DNA from: Sphingorhabdus lutea
Lineage (GTDB): Bacteria; Pseudomonadota; Alphaproteobacteria; Sphingomonadales; Sphingomonadaceae
Reading direction: 5' to 3'
NCBI RefSeq assembly: GCF_001889025.1
Contig: NZ_CP018154.1
Location: 228,501 to 292,500, forward strand
DNA length: 64,000 nucleotides
Part shown: positions 48,941 through 60,542 of the stretch, in pieces
How positions within the stretch are numbered: position 1 is the stretch's first letter
How the letters are laid out: each line of letters opens with the position of its first letter
Position numbers and translations under genes: made by a program
Notes under the pieces: model-generated
Databases searched by the model: none
What the model was told of the DNA's origin: nothing
Seen by the model: only the letters and a program-made list of their open reading frames with translations

Positions 48941-49621
48941 ATGTTTATTGGCCATTATGCGCCCGCCTTTGTCGCGGCAGCTTTAATCGGGGCGTCGTCA
49001 GGGTCCAAAATTTTGGGCGCGCGCCGTCCTGCGGTTTTGGCGATTATGATGGCGGCGGCGCAATTGGTGGACATATTTTTCTTTGCCCTTGTCATTGGCG
49101 GGGCGGAAAATATGCGGATAATAGAGGGAATAAGTGCCAGTAATAATATGGATTTTTACCATATGCCCTATACGCATAGTTTATTGGGCAATGCCATTTT
49201 TGCCCTTATCTTCGCAATAATTATCCAAATATTATATAAACATAGACGTCTTTCAATCTTGGCCGGATGCGTTGTTTTATCGCATTGGTTTATTGATTGG
49301 TTGGTCCATATCCCCGACCTTACCATGATGGGGTCTGCGCCAAAATTTGGTTTGGGGCTGTGGAATTATCCCATGATTGCCCGATTATTGGAAACCACCT
49401 TTATCGGCATTTCTATATTATTTTATTTTGCGGCACGGCATAAAAAAATGGCGCGGCGGCCATTTTGGGTTTTGGTGATGGTGTTGATAATGCTGCAATC
49501 ATTTGATTGGTTTGCCCCTGCGCCCACACAAATGTCGCTGCGCCTGCCGATGATGGCGCTATTTGCTTATATTGTGGTAATATTATTATCTTTTTGGAAC
49601 GACCGCGCTAAACATAAATGA
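48941..49621 (+). CDS. Multi-pass membrane protein, unknown function
   Basis: A 226-residue protein with about seven helices. It contains HYAPAFVAAAL at the start, FYHMPYTHSLLGN, and LSHWFIDWLVHIPDL. The His/Asp pattern recalls YdjM-type membrane proteins with possible metal ligands. GGGGA precedes the ATG. Function unknown. Confidence 0.7.
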   Translation: MFIGHYAPAFVAAALIGASSGSKILGARRPAVLAIMMAAAQLVDIFFFALVIGGAENMRIIEGISASNNMDFYHMPYTHSLLGNAIFALIFAIIIQILYKHRRLSILAGCVVLSHWFIDWLVHIPDLTMMGSAPKFGLGLWNYPMIARLLETTFIGISILFYFAARHKKMARRPFWVLVMVLIMLQSFDWFAPAPTQMSLRLPMMALFAYIVVILLSFWNDRAKHK

Positions 49622-49681
49622 CATTGGCATAAATTTCATTGGTATAAATTTCATTGGTATAAATTTCATTGGTATAAATAG
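49622..49681. repeat. Four tandem copies of a 15-bp repeat
   Basis: CATTGGTATAAATTT is repeated four times directly after the membrane-protein stop codon (first copy with one change, last copy incomplete at the end). It lies 100 bp before purL. It may be a slippage-prone tract; no protein coding is implied. Confidence 0.85.
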
Positions 49682-49784
49682 CTGGAAAAAAATCAGCGTA
49701 GAAAAATATTTTATGCGATTATTTTTTTACAATAAATATTATAGGGGGCTGGAACAAATTAAACAGCCGCGCTAAAGGGCTTTT

Positions 49785-52091
49785 ATGACTGATCATCACG
49801 CCTATGCTAAACCCGAAATTACTCCTCAAATTGTGGCCGAACATGGCCTGAATCAGGAGGAATATCAACGCATCCTAAATGCAATGGGGCGTGAGCCAAA
49901 TTTGGTGGAATTGGGCATATTTTCCGTCATGTGGTCAGAACATTGCAGTTATAAATCATCGCGCATCCATTTATCAAAATTACCCACCACCGCGCCATGG
50001 GTAATTTGCGGGCCAGGCGAAAATGCAGGCGTTATTGATATTGGCGAAGGGCCAAATGGCACAAAATTGGCGGCGATTTTCAAAATGGAATCGCATAATC
50101 ACCCCAGCTATATTGAACCATATCAAGGTGCAGCAACGGGCGTTGGCGGCATTTTGCGCGATGTGTTCACCATGGGCGCGCGCCCTGTGGCCAACCTAAA
50201 CGCCCTGCGCTTTGGACGTCCTGAACACCCCAAAATGAAACATTTGGTCAAGGGTGTGGTCGCCGGCATTGGCGGATATGGCAATTGTGTGGGCGTGCCC
50301 ACCGTTGGCGGTGAAGTGAATTTCCACCCTGCCTATGACGGCAATATTTTGGTCAATGCAATGACAGTGGGCGTGGCCGACCAAACAAAGATTTTTTACA
50401 GCGCGGCCACCGGTGTCGGCAACCCCATTGTGTATGTAGGCAGCAAAACCGGCCGTGATGGCATTCATGGCGCGACCATGGCATCGGCCGATTTTGGCGA
50501 AGATGCAGAGGAAAAGCGCCCAACGGTTCAGGTTGGCGATCCCTTCACCGAAAAATTATTGATTGAGGCATGCCTTGAATTGATGGCAACCGATGCAATT
50601 GTCGCAATACAGGATATGGGCGCGGCTGGTTTAACCAGCTCTAGCGTGGAAATGGCCACCAATGGCAAAGCAGGAATTAGGTTAAATATGGACAATGTGC
50701 CATGCCGCGAAACCGGCATGACCCCCTATGAAATGATGTTGTCCGAATCCCAAGAACGCATGTTAATGGTGTTAAAACCGGGCAAAGAAGCCATGGCAGA
50801 GGCGATTTTCAAGAAATGGGAATTGGATTTTGCCATTATTGGTGAAGTAACCGACACGGGCCATATGGTCCTTGAATGGCAGGGCGAGGTTGTGTGCGAC
50901 ATCCCCCTTGGTCCATTGGCGGAGGACGCACCAAAATATGACCGTCCCGCCATGTCAAAAGAGGATTATCAGGCATGGGCCAATGTGCCGCCATTGGGTG
51001 ATATTCCGCAAAGCGCCGATATTGGCGCGGATTTGCTAAAATTAATGGCCAGTCCGGATATCGCATCGCGCCGTTGGATTTACGAACAATATGACAGCCA
51101 AGTGGGCGGCGATACGGCGCAGCTTTCGGGCGGGGACGCCGCCGTTGTGCGGATACATGGCACAAATGATGGCAAGGCAGGCCGCGCATTGGCGATGAGC
51201 ACCGATTGCACCCCGCGCTATGTCTATGCCAACCCGTTTGAGGGCGGAAAACAGGCCGTGGCCGAAACCTATCGTAATATCAGCGCAGTGGGCGCAACCC
51301 CATTGGCCATTACCAATTGCCTAAATTTTGCCAATCCCGAACGCCCTGAAATTATGGCGCAATTTGTCGGCGCATTAGAAGGAATGGGAGAGGCATGCCG
51401 CGCATTGGATTATCCCATCGTGTCGGGCAATGTGTCGCTTTATAATGAAAGCAAGGCAACCGGCGGCGGCAGCGCCATCTTGCCCACGCCCGCCATTGGC
51501 GGTGTCGGCGTGATGGAGGATGTCAGCAAAATGGCGACCATCGCATTAAAAGAATCAGGACAGCAATTGCTGGTCATTGGCGCACCAGATGAAATTGGCA
51601 GCCATATGGGCCAATCGCTTTATGTGCGTTATATTTTGGACCGTGAAAGCGGCGATGCACCGCATGTTGATTTGGAAAAAGAGCGTAAAACAGGCGAGAT
51701 GATACGCCAGCTTATCCATAATCAACAAGTAGATGCAGTGCATGATTGTGCCGATGGCGGCCTGCTTGTCGCCATTACCGAAATGGCGATGGCGGGTAAT
51801 ATTGGCGCACAGGTTGATTTGCAGCCCGGCCAATCAAATAATGCGGTGGCGGCAATGTTTGCCGAGGATCAGGGGCGCTATATTGTCGCCATTCCAAAGG
51901 GCATTTCATATATGGATGTGGTGAAAATGGTGCGCGATGCAGGCATTAACTGCTATCATATCGGGGTTACAGGCGGCGATTCAATCTGGCTTGGCGATAT
52001 TTCGGGTAAATTTGGCGAAGTAGCCAACATCCCGCTTACCGACCTTCGCGCCGCGCATGAAAGCTTCTTTGCCGATTGGATGGCGGATTGA
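49785..52091 (+). CDS. purL: Phosphoribosylformylglycinamidine synthase II
   Basis: Purine biosynthesis step four (FGAR to FGAM), ATP-dependent. The 768-residue protein has [14 protein letters not shown] near residue 45, [16 protein letters not shown] near residue 115, and [10 protein letters not shown] later, typical of the small-PurL form that works with PurS and PurQ. Those partners are not in the window. The TonB locus and this gene show no regulatory link. Confidence 0.97.
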   Translation: MTDHHAYAKPEITPQIVAEHGLNQEEYQRILNAMGREPNLVELGIFSVMWSEHCSYKSSRIHLSKLPTTAPWVICGPGENAGVIDIGEGPNGTKLAAIFKMESHNHPSYIEPYQGAATGVGGILRDVFTMGARPVANLNALRFGRPEHPKMKHLVKGVVAGIGGYGNCVGVPTVGGEVNFHPAYDGNILVNAMTVGVADQTKIFYSAATGVGNPIVYVGSKTGRDGIHGATMASADFGEDAEEKRPTVQVGDPFTEKLLIEACLELMATDAIVAIQDMGAAGLTSSSVEMATNGKAGIRLNMDNVPCRETGMTPYEMMLSESQERMLMVLKPGKEAMAEAIFKKWELDFAIIGEVTDTGHMVLEWQGEVVCDIPLGPLAEDAPKYDRPAMSKEDYQAWANVPPLGDIPQSADIGADLLKLMASPDIASRRWIYEQYDSQVGGDTAQLSGGDAAVVRIHGTNDGKAGRALAMSTDCTPRYVYANPFEGGKQAVAETYRNISAVGATPLAITNCLNFANPERPEIMAQFVGALEGMGEACRALDYPIVSGNVSLYNESKATGGGSAILPTPAIGGVGVMEDVSKMATIALKESGQQLLVIGAPDEIGSHMGQSLYVRYILDRESGDAPHVDLEKERKTGEMIRQLIHNQQVDAVHDCADGGLLVAITEMAMAGNIGAQVDLQPGQSNNAVAAMFAEDQGRYIVAIPKGISYMDVVKMVRDAGINCYHIGVTGGDSIWLGDISGKFGEVANIPLTDLRAAHESFFADWMAD

Positions 52092-52144
52092 TTTTTCGCA
52101 GTTAATCATTGTTGATTTAACCACTTTCATTCCCATGTTTCTCT

Positions 52145-52253
52145 GTCACTCCCGTGAAAATGGTAAACCAGATAGAAAAGCACCGTCATTCCCGTGAAAA
52201 CGGGAAACTATATTCGCTTTTGCTGGATCCCCGCCTTCGAGGGGAAGAAGTAG
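52145..52253. repeat. Degenerate extragenic palindromic repeat element
   Basis: A GTCATTCCCGTGAAAA-type sequence occurs twice (52145-52169 and 52185-52209, 40 bp apart), followed by CTGGATCCCCGCCTTCGAGG. These words are the halves of a dispersed intergenic repeat common in sphingomonads and other alphaproteobacteria (CCCGTGAAAACGGG and CCCCGCCT...GGGG). It sits between purL and a small membrane-protein gene. It appears to be a partial, decayed copy. Confidence 0.65.
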
Positions 52254-52298
52254 AATGAATACAAATTCAAAAATGGTCTAACCCAGAGTGAATAGGCC

Positions 52299-52565
52299 TT
52301 AAAATATGCCCACCGCGCCATCAATCCAAAATGAAAGCGCGGTCAATATGATAATCGCGACAATAATATATCGGCTAATTTTTTGGGGGATAAGGCATAT
52401 GGCAATTTCAATGGCCATTGCCATGCCAAATAATAATGAAGCGGCGATAAAAAAATCAAACCCTGTCCAATTTACCTGATCAGTAAACTGCATCGCCGCC
52501 AAAGGAAGCAGTAAAATAAAGGTCAAAATTCCCCACATTATCGCGCGGGGCCGGTTTATTGCCAA
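52299..52565 (-). CDS. Small membrane protein, unknown function, TTG start
   Basis: An 88-residue protein with three predicted helices (ILTFILLLPLAAMQF, FFIAASLLFGMAMAIEIAICLI, YIIVAIIILTALSFW). The start is TTG at 52565, supported by GAGGAG about 7 nt upstream. The MWGILTF...MQFTDQVNWTGFDFF pattern is a conserved alphaproteobacterial family of unknown role. Confidence 0.7.
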   Translation of the reverse strand: MAINRPRAIMWGILTFILLLPLAAMQFTDQVNWTGFDFFIAASLLFGMAMAIEIAICLIPQKISRYIIVAIIILTALSFWIDGAVGIF

Positions 52566-52584
52566 ATGATTTCTCCTCTACATA

Positions 52585-54498
52585 TTATTTCCGGCCAAAT
52601 AATTTTTCTACATCATCCATGGCCAATTTAACCCATGTTGGCCGGCCATGATTGCATTGGCCGCTATGCGGAGTGACCTCCATCTCGCGCAGTAAGGCGT
52701 TCATTTCGGTTACATTTAACACACGCCCCGCGCGGACCGAACCATGACATGCCATTGTCGCGGCGACATGGTCAATGCGTTCTTTTAACGATAAAGCCGC
52801 GTCAAATGCGGTCAAATCATCGGCAATATCGGCCAATAATTTTGCTGCATCCACCTTTTTCAACATGGCGGGCACGCTGCGCACCATCATGGCATTTGGT
52901 CCAAATCTTTCCACATCCAACGCCAATAGGGCTAAATCAGCCTGAACCGCCTCTAACCTATCACATTCTTCCTCGCTCAACTCCACTATATCGGGAATTA
53001 ACAAACCCTGTGCTGCTATGGCCTGTCCCTCGCCCGCTTTTCGCATTCGTTCCAACACCAAACGTTCATGCGCGGCATGTTGGTCCACAATGACCAGCCC
53101 GTCCATAGCTTCCGCCACAATATAGGTATTGGCAATTTGCCCGCGCGCAATGCCCAATGGATAGCTGGCTGCGTCTTCTATTGGGGCGGTAGCCTGAACC
53201 GCGCGGCCCATTAACGGGGCAAGATTTTCATAAATAATAGCGGCATTTTTGGGGTTGGGCGCATTATATCCCCCATTATATGCTGAATTAAAATTCCCCC
53301 TATAGGGTGTCGCACCATCGGCGACATGCGACGCGCGCATATCGCGGTCCCCCTGCCAATGATATGCACCGGACATTTCGTCATTTGGAGGATTTGAACC
53401 AAAGGATTGGGAATGACCCGCCCCTGCATTGTCAAAAATATTAGTTTGCTGTTCTATTATCGGTTCGGTCTGCCACCGCGACATGGCATTTTCATCGGCG
53501 CGGCGCGATCCGGCAAAGCCAGCTTCATCCAATGCACGGCGCAGCCCCGCGACAATCATGCCGCGAATCATGGCCGGTTCGCGAAACCGCACCTCCGTTT
53601 TTGCAGGATGCACATTTACATCGACAAGGTCATGGTCAATATCAATGAATAAAGCGACAACGGCATGGCGATCGCGCGCCAGCATTTCGGCATATGCGCC
53701 GCGAATCGCACCGGTCAGCAATCGGTCCTTTACCGGTCGGCCATTAACGAACAAATATTGATGATCGGCAATACCGCGGTTAAATGTCGGCACGCTGGCC
53801 AATCCATATAATCGCACCCCATCGCGCGGCATATCAATCGCAATGCTATTTTGCGCAAAACCAGCAGCGGTTAATGCCGAAATACGCTGCGCCAAATTAT
53901 CGGTTTGTTGCAGCGACAGGCTTTGCTTACCATTATGTTCCACATGAAAGCTGATATCCATTCGCGCCATGGCCAAACGGCGGATAACATCCATGCTGGC
54001 GCCATATTCGGACCGTGCAGTGCGCAAAAATTTGCGACGCGCGGGGATTTTCCCGAAAAGATTTTCCACCCTAATCCGTGTGCCATATGGCATGGCAATG
54101 GGTGAAAATGCGCTGCGCACACCATGATCAATGGTTAATTTCCAACCATCGCCATTTTCTATACGGCTTTCCAAATTTAATGTTGAAACACTAGCAATAG
54201 AGGGCAGCGCCTCCCCCCGAAATCCCAATGTTGCGACTTTCTCAATCGCCTCATCAGGCAATTTTGATGTGGCGTGCCGTTCCATGGCCAATGCCATATC
54301 ATCACGATCCATCCCGCATCCATTGTCGATTATTTCGATAAGGTCGAGCCCGCCCTCGCCCAGGCGTATATCGATACGGTCCGCGCCCGCATCAATCGCA
54401 TTTTCGACAAGCTCCTTCAACGCACTGGCTGGTCTTTCGACCACTTCACCTGCGGCAATGCGATTTACGAGATTTTCTGGCAGTCTTCTTATTGACAT
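52585..54498 (-). CDS. mutL: DNA mismatch repair protein MutL
   Basis: Couples MutS recognition to strand incision. The 637-residue protein has GHKL ATPase motifs (ELVENAIDAGADRIDI, DNGCGM, ATLGFRGEALPSIASV) in the first 110 residues, a variable linker, and a C-terminal dimerisation domain. The C-terminus has DQHAAHERLVLE, matching the DQHA(x)2E(x)4E endonuclease motif, so this MutL probably nicks DNA itself. Divergent from mreB. Confidence 0.96.
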   Translation of the reverse strand: MSIRRLPENLVNRIAAGEVVERPASALKELVENAIDAGADRIDIRLGEGGLDLIEIIDNGCGMDRDDMALAMERHATSKLPDEAIEKVATLGFRGEALPSIASVSTLNLESRIENGDGWKLTIDHGVRSAFSPIAMPYGTRIRVENLFGKIPARRKFLRTARSEYGASMDVIRRLAMARMDISFHVEHNGKQSLSLQQTDNLAQRISALTAAGFAQNSIAIDMPRDGVRLYGLASVPTFNRGIADHQYLFVNGRPVKDRLLTGAIRGAYAEMLARDRHAVVALFIDIDHDLVDVNVHPAKTEVRFREPAMIRGMIVAGLRRALDEAGFAGSRRADENAMSRWQTEPIIEQQTNIFDNAGAGHSQSFGSNPPNDEMSGAYHWQGDRDMRASHVADGATPYRGNFNSAYNGGYNAPNPKNAAIIYENLAPLMGRAVQATAPIEDAASYPLGIARGQIANTYIVAEAMDGLVIVDQHAAHERLVLERMRKAGEGQAIAAQGLLIPDIVELSEEECDRLEAVQADLALLALDVERFGPNAMMVRSVPAMLKKVDAAKLLADIADDLTAFDAALSLKERIDHVAATMACHGSVRAGRVLNVTEMNALLREMEVTPHSGQCNHGRPTWVKLAMDDVEKLFGRK

Positions 54499-54627
54499 CC
54501 CAGCATTACTAGCCCAATCGCATCAAAGAGGCGACTCCCAATATTGGTTAATTTTCACATGGCAAGCGATTGCTGGCTTTTTTGTGATTATTGGCTATAG
54601 GAAAGTTGCTTAAAAAAAATTTTTTAA

Positions 54628-55707
<1,080 letters not shown>

Positions 55708-55722
55708 CGAAGGGGGGAATGC

Positions 55723-56634
55723 ATGGCGACGCCGGATAAACGGCGTCTCGGATTTTCCCGCCGGGCGCAATATAATTTATTCGCTGCCTATTTGCTGGCA
55801 ATTGCCGGGGCAATAATGGCCGCTTTATTACTGCTAATCTCGCTGCTTGATCCGGCGGGTTTTTCTGCGTTGCGCGTGGCCGCGACGGAGTTAACATCAC
55901 CGGTGGCCCGTTTCTTCTCCTCCGTCCGGCAATCCACCACGGATGTCAGCGAAAATATGTCGGCTTATTTTGATGCCGCCTCGCAAAATCGCGAATTGGA
56001 TAAGAAACTATCCCTATATCGCCAACGCGAAATGAAATATAAGGCAGCCGAGCTGGAGAATAAGCGGCTTCGCGCAATGTTGAACCTTATTGAACAAGAA
56101 CCAACGCACATTGCAATGGGCCGTTTAATCGGATCAACCACCGTTAATTCACGCCGCACCGCCATTTTATCTGTGGGCGGCAATGATGGTGTTAAAAATG
56201 GCCAACCCGTGCGCAGCCCCAATGGGCTTATCGGGCGGGTGATTGAAACCGGGCCAACCACATCGCGCATATTATTGATAACTGATCCAGAAAATGTGGT
56301 GCCGGTCATGCGCATTACCGACGGTGTCCCCGCATTTGCAACCGGCACGGCCAATGGGCAATTGACCATCAAATTGATCAATTTGGGGCTTAATCCGTTT
56401 AAGGTAGGGGATATTTTGGTGTCATCGGGCAATGGTGGTTTATTTCCGCCCAATGTTCCCGTGGCCATTGTTACCAAAAAAACCGATGAGGGCGCAGAGG
56501 CGCGGCCATTGGCCGATCCCACGCGCGAACCATGGGCCGCGGTTTACCCCCCTTTCCAAAAATCTGAAGCCATCACGCCCATTAACGCATCATCGTTGAA
56601 TAAGGAAGAATCCGGTGAGGATGATGCGCCATGA
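55723..56634 (+). CDS. mreC: Rod shape-determining protein MreC
   Basis: Bitopic periplasmic scaffold of the elongasome. The 303-residue protein has one N-terminal helix (LLAIAGAIMAALLLLISLL), a coiled coil at about 80-115 (AELENKRLRAMLNLIEQE), and two beta domains containing VKNGQPVRSPNGLIGRVIETG. GGGGGG precedes the ATG. It is 15 bp after mreB and overlaps mreD by 4 bp. Confidence 0.96.
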   Translation: MATPDKRRLGFSRRAQYNLFAAYLLAIAGAIMAALLLLISLLDPAGFSALRVAATELTSPVARFFSSVRQSTTDVSENMSAYFDAASQNRELDKKLSLYRQREMKYKAAELENKRLRAMLNLIEQEPTHIAMGRLIGSTTVNSRRTAILSVGGNDGVKNGQPVRSPNGLIGRVIETGPTTSRILLITDPENVVPVMRITDGVPAFATGTANGQLTIKLINLGLNPFKVGDILVSSGNGGLFPPNVPVAIVTKKTDEGAEARPLADPTREPWAAVYPPFQKSEAITPINASSLNKEESGEDDAP

Positions 56635-57218
56635 TTGGGCCAAAACAAATCCAAAATAATCCCATTAAGAAATTTGCGAATAATATTAGCAAGAGCATGA
56701 AAAGACGGCCCCGCCACCGTTCATCATTAAACCGCAGCCAAAGTAAATCGCGCAAAACATTTATCCCCATTGCGTCCATTTTATTTTGTTCGGCATTATC
56801 GGGAATATTTTTAATAACGCAGCATCCGTTATTGCCGCCTTTGGGTTTTATGATGTTTATTAGCTGGCGGCTGCTTCGTCCTTCCTTATTTCCCATGTGG
56901 GCGGGCCTGCCCTTTGGATTGATGGATGATATATTCACCGCACAGCCATTTGGATCGGGCGGCCTGTTATTCAGCCTGACCATGCTGGTCATGATGAATA
57001 TTGATAATCGGACAAGCTGGCGTCAATATGGTATGAATTGGGTAATTGGTGCAATTTTAATAATAATTTATTTGTTCGCCAATTTATTTTTTCAGGGTAT
57101 TTACCAAATAAGGGCCGAATTCATCACCATCATGCCGCAAACCATATTAGCCATTTTAACATTCCCGCTTATGCTACGCTTGGCCGGATGGCTTAATCGA
57201 TATAGGCTTTCGTCATGA
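56631..57218 (+). CDS. mreD: Rod shape-determining protein MreD
   Basis: Integral membrane partner of MreC. A 195-residue protein with a basic 55-residue N-terminus and about five helices, including WRLLRPSLFPMWAGLPFGLMDDIF, the family hallmark. It overlaps mreC upstream and mrdA downstream by 4 bp each. Confidence 0.9.
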   Translation: MIGPKQIQNNPIKKFANNISKSMKRRPRHRSSLNRSQSKSRKTFIPIASILFCSALSGIFLITQHPLLPPLGFMMFISWRLLRPSLFPMWAGLPFGLMDDIFTAQPFGSGGLLFSLTMLVMMNIDNRTSWRQYGMNWVIGAILIIIYLFANLFFQGIYQIRAEFITIMPQTILAILTFPLMLRLAGWLNRYRLSS

Positions 57219-59275
57219 AATTTGGCCGCCCATCAAAAAAAAATAAAGCGCCCTTTACCATTGCGCAGCAAAATTTCGCCTTTTCGCGCCGCACCTTATT
57301 TGTCGGTGCGGTTCAGGGCGGCTTTGGCGTGCTGTTAAGCGCGCGCATGGCATATATTGCGGTGGCGGAAAATGAAAAATACCGACTTGCCTCTGAAAGC
57401 AATCGTGTCAATTTAACCTTCATCCCCCCGCGCAGGGGGTGGTTTGTCGATCGATTTGGCAAACCCATTGCCACCAACCGCACCGATTTTCGTGTCGATG
57501 TTATTCCCGATCGCATGGTGGATAAGGACGCAACGATTAAATCGCTTGCCGAATTATTAAGTTTGGACACCGAAACGGTCGAACGGATTAAAAAAGAGGT
57601 CAAACATTCCAGCGGATTTCAACCCGTGCAAGTCGCATCGGGGATGAGTTTTGACGATTTTGCAAAAATAAGCGTGCGTGCGCCCGATTTACCCGGTGTT
57701 TCGCCCAGACAGGGTTTCTCCCGCTATTATCCCAGCGGGCCCGCCGTCGGCCATTTAATCGGATATGTGGGCGGTGCATCGGCCGAGGAATATAAGGCGC
57801 TGAAAAATCCATTATTGATTACCCCGGGTTTCAAAATCGGCAAAGATGGATTGGAAAAGCAATTTGAAAAAACATTGGAAGGATCGCCCGGCGCAAAACG
57901 GGTGGAGGTAACCGCAAGGGGCAAAATCGTCCGCGAATTAACCACAAGGGGCGATGTGCCGGGCAAACCAGTGCAATTGACCATTGATATTGACCTTCAT
58001 AATTATGCCGCCCGCCGATTGGGGTTGGAATCAGGCTCTGTGGTTGTCATGGATTGCTTAACCGGTGATATTTTAACCATGGCGTCCATGCCATCATTTG
58101 ACCCGAACAGCTTTTCCGACGGCATTGGTGTGTCGGAATATAAATGGCTGGCTCAAGATGACCATAAACCGCTGCGCAATAAAACATTAAGCGGACTTTA
58201 CCCCCCCGGATCGACGGTGAAACCCATGGTCGCCATGGCATTTTTGGAGGCGGGGCTTGACCCAGAGGCAAGCGTTGGGTGCAGTGGCGGCCTGCGTGTG
58301 GGAAACCGTGTATTTCGTTGTTGGAACAGGCGCGGCCACGGCAGTGTAAATATGCGCAGGGCCATTTCACAAAGCTGTGATGTGTATTTTTATCATTTTG
58401 CCCAAAAAATCGGCATGGACCCCATTGCGTTAATGGCCGAAAAACTGGGTATGGGGCAGAAATTTGACCTGCCCGTGGCCAGCCAATCATATGGCACTGT
58501 GCCGAATCCGGCATGGATGCTTAAAAAACATGAACGCAAATGGGCGGCATTTGACACGGTAAATTCCACCATTGGACAGGGATATATGCTGGCCAATCCA
58601 TTGCAATTGGCGGTCATGGCATCGCGTTTGGCAACGGGCAAAAATTTAATGCCGCATTTATTGTTAAATAAAAAAGCAAAGCCCCCTTCCGAACTTGGCT
58701 TTACCGAAGAACATATAAATTATGTGCGCCAAGCGATGAGCGATGTGGTCAATGGTGATGGAACAGCTGGCCGGGCCAGATTACCAATTGCCGATGTTAA
58801 ATTGGCAGGAAAAACCGGCACTGCACAGGTTGTAAGCTTGGATTATGGGCGCGGGGGCAGCGATGTGTCGTGGAAATATCGCGATCATGGCCTGTTCATT
58901 TGTTTCGCGCCATTTGACAATCCGCGCTATGCCGCATCTGTGGTTATTGAACATGGCGGCGGTTCAGGTTCGGCCTATCCCATTGCGCGCGATGTTTTGA
59001 CATTTTTATACGACCGAGAAGCCGCAATGAAAACATTGGAATCAATGGAGGCGGGGTGGGGCGGCACGCCGGAACAGCGAATGGCCCGTAATTTGGCCGC
59101 ATTTCGCGTGCAAAATGGCGTGGATGCAAAGCCCAAACCGACAAATGAGCCGCCTTCTGCCAATGGCGCTGCAAATGCAACGGCTTCCCCTTCACCGGCC
59201 ACGGGGCAATCACCGTCCACAGGGCAGGTACCGCCTACAGGGCAAGTGCCAACCAATGATGCGGGGGATGAATAA
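57215..59275 (+). CDS. mrdA: Penicillin-binding protein 2
   Basis: Elongasome transpeptidase that cross-links peptidoglycan. The 686-residue protein has one N-terminal membrane segment, a dimerisation domain (FIPPRRGWFVDRFGKPIATNR), catalytic SxxK in GSTVKPMVAM (Ser near residue 334), SxN-like SCD, and KTG in AGKTGTAQVV. The last 50 residues are Pro/Thr/Ser-rich with repeated PSTGQVPPTGQ, an unusual low-complexity tail. It shares one base with rodA (TAATG). Confidence 0.97.
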   Translation: MKFGRPSKKNKAPFTIAQQNFAFSRRTLFVGAVQGGFGVLLSARMAYIAVAENEKYRLASESNRVNLTFIPPRRGWFVDRFGKPIATNRTDFRVDVIPDRMVDKDATIKSLAELLSLDTETVERIKKEVKHSSGFQPVQVASGMSFDDFAKISVRAPDLPGVSPRQGFSRYYPSGPAVGHLIGYVGGASAEEYKALKNPLLITPGFKIGKDGLEKQFEKTLEGSPGAKRVEVTARGKIVRELTTRGDVPGKPVQLTIDIDLHNYAARRLGLESGSVVVMDCLTGDILTMASMPSFDPNSFSDGIGVSEYKWLAQDDHKPLRNKTLSGLYPPGSTVKPMVAMAFLEAGLDPEASVGCSGGLRVGNRVFRCWNRRGHGSVNMRRAISQSCDVYFYHFAQKIGMDPIALMAEKLGMGQKFDLPVASQSYGTVPNPAWMLKKHERKWAAFDTVNSTIGQGYMLANPLQLAVMASRLATGKNLMPHLLLNKKAKPPSELGFTEEHINYVRQAMSDVVNGDGTAGRARLPIADVKLAGKTGTAQVVSLDYGRGGSDVSWKYRDHGLFICFAPFDNPRYAASVVIEHGGGSGSAYPIARDVLTFLYDREAAMKTLESMEAGWGGTPEQRMARNLAAFRVQNGVDAKPKPTNEPPSANGAANATASPSPATGQSPSTGQVPPTGQVPTNDAGDE

Positions 59276-60384
59276 TGTCGGTTATTCCAGATAAAATCGC
59301 CGCCCTGCCTTGGCGCATTATTTTTTTACTTTTAATAATGGTCAGCTTTGGCACAACGGTTTTATATTCAGCAGCAGGCGGCAATATGCAGCCATGGGCC
59401 GCAAAACATATGATCCGTTTTTTAATCCTGCTTGCCATGGCGATTGTCATGTCGCGTTTCTCATTGGATTTTTACAAAGCAATTACCTTTCCGGTTTATG
59501 GTGCCATTTTATTATTGTTGATGGGCGTGGAAATTTTGGGATTTGTCGGCGGCGGCAGCCAAAGATGGATTGATCTGGGCTTTATGATGTTACAACCATC
59601 TGAATTGATGAAACCTGCCATCGTTCTTGCCATTGCATCATTTTTTGACCGCCTTCCCCCGTCGAAAATTGGCACATTTGATGCCGTTTGGCCCGTGATG
59701 ATGTTAATTGGCGTGCCCGCCGCCTTTGTGCTTTTACAACCCGATTTAGGGACAAGCCTGGCCATTATCGCAGGTGCTATAGTGGTTGGCTTTGTCGCCG
59801 GATGGCCGCTTAAATGGTTTATTACTGCCGGAATATCGGCTATTTTCCTTATCCCCTTGGCGTTTTTTTTCGGGCTAGAGGAATATCAACAAAAACGCGT
59901 TACCACATTTCTTAACCCTGAAGCAGACCCATTGGGTAGCGGATATCATGTCAATCAATCACAAATTGCCATTGGTTCGGGCGGATTATTTGGCAAAGGA
60001 TTTTTGAACGGTACGCAAAGCCATTTGGACTATTTACCCGAAGGACATACCGATTTTGTTTTCGCCACCATGGCAGAGGAATGGGGAATGATTGGCGGAT
60101 TGGCGGTGATATTCGGCTTTTTCCTATTATTAAAATGGGGTACAAATGTCGGGTTAAATTGCAAATCGCGTTTCGGACAATTAACCGCCGTGGGCCTTAC
60201 CTTCGTTATATTTTTCTATGCCGGCGTTAATTTAATGATGGTGATGGGCTTTGCCCCCGTTGTTGGCATTCCCCTTCCTTTTTTAAGCCATGGTGGTTCA
60301 TCCATGATGACAATTATGATCTGTATTGGCATTATTATGGCAATTGAACGTAACCCCGGCGGTCGCAATTCGACATTTTCATAA
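59275..60384 (+). CDS. rodA: Rod shape-determining protein RodA
   Basis: SEDS-family peptidoglycan glycosyltransferase working with PBP2. The 369-residue protein has ten helices and family motifs GGSQRWIDLGFMMLQPSELMK, LLQPDLGTSL and LPFLSHGGSSMM. Its ATG overlaps the mrdA stop by one base. Last gene of the mre operon. Confidence 0.97.
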   Translation: MSVIPDKIAALPWRIIFLLLIMVSFGTTVLYSAAGGNMQPWAAKHMIRFLILLAMAIVMSRFSLDFYKAITFPVYGAILLLLMGVEILGFVGGGSQRWIDLGFMMLQPSELMKPAIVLAIASFFDRLPPSKIGTFDAVWPVMMLIGVPAAFVLLQPDLGTSLAIIAGAIVVGFVAGWPLKWFITAGISAIFLIPLAFFFGLEEYQQKRVTTFLNPEADPLGSGYHVNQSQIAIGSGGLFGKGFLNGTQSHLDYLPEGHTDFVFATMAEEWGMIGGLAVIFGFFLLLKWGTNVGLNCKSRFGQLTAVGLTFVIFFYAGVNLMMVMGFAPVVGIPLPFLSHGGSSMMTIMICIGIIMAIERNPGGRNSTFS

Positions 60385-60450
60385 TCTTATAAGTTGACTT
60401 ATGCCCGCATGGACCACAAATGACTTTAAAGCGGTTATCCGCAAATATAT

Positions 60451-60526
<76 letters not shown>

Positions 60527-60542
60527 TTTTTTCTCTCTTATT

